Under the pieces are notes generated by a model. It worked only from the letters and a program-made list of their open reading frames with translations, was not told the DNA's origin and did no database searches. Shown here in pieces: positions 6,687 to 7,648 of a stretch of 7,648 nucleotides of DNA. Origin of the DNA: an uncultured Porphyromonadaceae bacterium (GTDB lineage Bacteria; Bacteroidota; Bacteroidia; Bacteroidales; Muribaculaceae); assembly GCA_947176615.1 (NCBI GenBank), contig CAMWRO010000139.1, forward strand, positions 1 to 7,648, in the 5' to 3' direction. A program made the translations under genes and the position numbers. Numbering within the stretch: position 1 is the first letter of the stretch; every line of letters starts with the position of its first letter.

Positions 6687-7648
6687 TGCGTTATCCCATA
6701 TTTTTCCATGCGACGATAAAGTGCCTGACGGGTGATTCCGAGCAGTGCGGCTACCCGTGAGAGATTGCCGTCGCAACGGCGCAGAGCGTCGGTTATGGCG
6801 CGTCGTTCCATGTCGTCAAGGGTCATTACCACCTCGCTCTCCTCGCCGTCACTGCAACCGGCCTTTCCGGCAACAGCCTCGACATCATCGCGACCAATGA
6901 CTGACTTTCCCGACACGATAATGATGCGCTCGACAAGATTGCGCAACTCGCGGATGTTTCCCGGATAGGGATAGCGCGTCAGCAGCTCCATAGCCTCGGG
7001 GGTAAACTCGACATCGTGTCCCGACTGCGAGGCAAAATGCGTGACAAGCAGAGGAATGTCCTCGCGACGCTCACGCAGTGCCGGGAGATGGAGCGTAATC
7101 AGATTTATGCGGTAAAGGAGGTCTTCGCGGAAACGTTTCTCGCGGACCATCGCGGGGAGGTCGGCATTGGTCGCACTGACCACGCGGATGTCGACACGCC
7201 GCGGACGGCTGTCGCCAAGCACTTCAAAGGTGTGTTCCTGCAACACTCTGAGCAGTTTCACCTGACAGCTGAAATCAAGGTCGCCGATTTCGTCAAGAAA
7301 AATCGTGCCGCCGTCGGCCATCTCAAAACGTCCCTTGCGGTCAGCCGCCGCGCCGGTAAACGCCCCGCGGGCATGGCCAAACATCTCGCTCTCGAAAAGC
7401 GACTGCGAGATGCCGCCGAGATTCACCTTTACAAGCGGCGAGGAGCTGCGGCGCGACAAGTCGTGAATCGCTTTGGCGACAAGTTCCTTGCCTGTGCCGT
7501 TTTCCCCGGTTATGAGCACTGACGCATCGGTCGGAGCGACACGCTCGACCGTTTCAAGTACTTTTAACAAGGCCGGGCTACGGCCGATGATTCCATATTG
7601 TTCAAAGCGGTTTTCATCGCCGCAGTGCCCCGGCCGGGGCACTGCGGC
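6683..7648 (-). CDS. Sigma-54-dependent NtrC-family response regulator, 5' end cut by window edge
   Basis: This is an enhancer-binding activator that uses ATP to open promoters held by sigma-54 RNA polymerase. The visible 321 residues lack the N-terminal region, presumably a receiver domain with the phosphorylated Asp, which lies beyond 7648. The AAA+ domain has Walker A (GENGTGKE, 48-55 of the visible part), the sigma-54-contacting GAFTGA loop (95-100), Walker B (GTIFLDEIGDL, 114-124), sensor I (VVSATNADL), the arginine-finger region (FREDLLYRIN) and sensor II (YPGNIRELRN, 228-237). A Fis-type helix-turn-helix closes the protein (DGNLSRVAALLGITRQALYR, 293-312). All key motifs are intact. Its stop codon overlaps the kinase start by 4 bases (ATGA), indicating a cognate pair. 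The reading frame is open to the window end, but the first ten visible codons lie in a perfect palindrome, and the five outermost may not be genuine sequence. The regulated promoter is not visible. It may drive this operon or lie elsewhere. Confidence 0.95.
   Translation of the reverse strand, partial: AAVPRPGHCGDENRFEQYGIIGRSPALLKVLETVERVAPTDASVLITGENGTGKELVAKAIHDLSRRSSSPLVKVNLGGISQSLFESEMFGHARGAFTGAAADRKGRFEMADGGTIFLDEIGDLDFSCQVKLLRVLQEHTFEVLGDSRPRRVDIRVVSATNADLPAMVREKRFREDLLYRINLITLHLPALRERREDIPLLVTHFASQSGHDVEFTPEAMELLTRYPYPGNIRELRNLVERIIIVSGKSVIGRDDVEAVAGKAGCSDGEESEVVMTLDDMERRAITDALRRCDGNLSRVAALLGITRQALYRRMEKYGITQ
7619..7648. repeat. Perfect 30-base palindrome flush with the window end
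   Basis: Bases 7619-7648 equal their own reverse complement at every position, with a GGCC centre at 7632-7635 and no loop. It sits in the linker before the AAA+ domain of the regulator. A 30-base GC-rich palindrome inside a coding region and ending exactly at the sequence edge is more likely a fold-back or assembly break than a functional site, though a real palindrome is possible. Confidence 0.9.

Noticed and set aside
5475..6719. A 414-residue open frame on the plus strand opposite the histidine kinase gene
   Set aside because: The translation is rich in His, Gln and Arg with no recognisable domain, and the opposite strand encodes an unmistakable kinase with all motifs. Long antisense frames are expected from the GC-biased codon use here.
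7016..7522. A 168-residue plus-strand open frame opposite the sigma-54 activator
   Set aside because: The minus strand carries the conserved AAA+ motifs throughout this interval, so this frame is a by-product.

Overview
The window reads as chromosomal DNA from a Bacteroidales bacterium, possibly Muribaculaceae-like. The family level is inference from protein style and fairly high GC, not from a search. Supporting signs are a TonB-dependent receptor with an N-terminal carboxypeptidase-regulatory-like domain, a lipoprotein with an acidic stretch right after its lipid-accepting Cys, weak Shine-Dalgarno sequences, and a candidate Bacteroidetes-type promoter (TTTG / TAnnTTTG) ahead of lpxD. All six supported genes lie on the minus strand, so transcription runs from high to low coordinates. 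I see no tRNA, rRNA, mobile element or CRISPR array.

In transcription order, the right half holds a two-component pair. The first gene is a sigma-54-dependent NtrC-type activator (6683-7648), whose receiver end lies beyond the window. It is followed, with a 4-base ATGA overlap, by a membrane histidine kinase (5406-6686). The kinase stop codon abuts the start codon of a secreted lipoprotein of unknown function (4485-5405). After 48 bases comes a 397-residue outer-membrane protein resembling the PagL lipid A 3-O-deacylase / acyloxyacyl hydrolase family (3243-4436). Then comes a TonB-dependent receptor (790-3207), whose most likely start is 35 bases downstream, or which overlaps by one base if an upstream ATG is used. 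These five genes look like one operon: a sensor and sigma-54 activator wired to three envelope proteins.

A 171-base gap (619-789) separates this operon from the 5' two-thirds of lpxD (1-618), an essential lipid A biosynthesis gene that runs off the left edge. The gap holds a weak terminator candidate, a plausible lpxD promoter and a GC-rich leader that can form competing hairpins.

A working model, which is inference, is that the two-component system senses envelope or lipid state and controls outer-membrane remodelling. The PagL-like protein would trim lipid A acyl chains or another lipid, while the receptor and lipoprotein import or bind something related. Two structural oddities stand out. 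One is a 46-base imperfect hairpin that includes the lipoprotein stop codon and may affect expression of the PagL-like gene. The other is a perfect 30-base palindrome flush with the right end of the window, which may be a contig-end artefact. The plus strand carries several long open frames, but all lie opposite the real genes and look like shadows.
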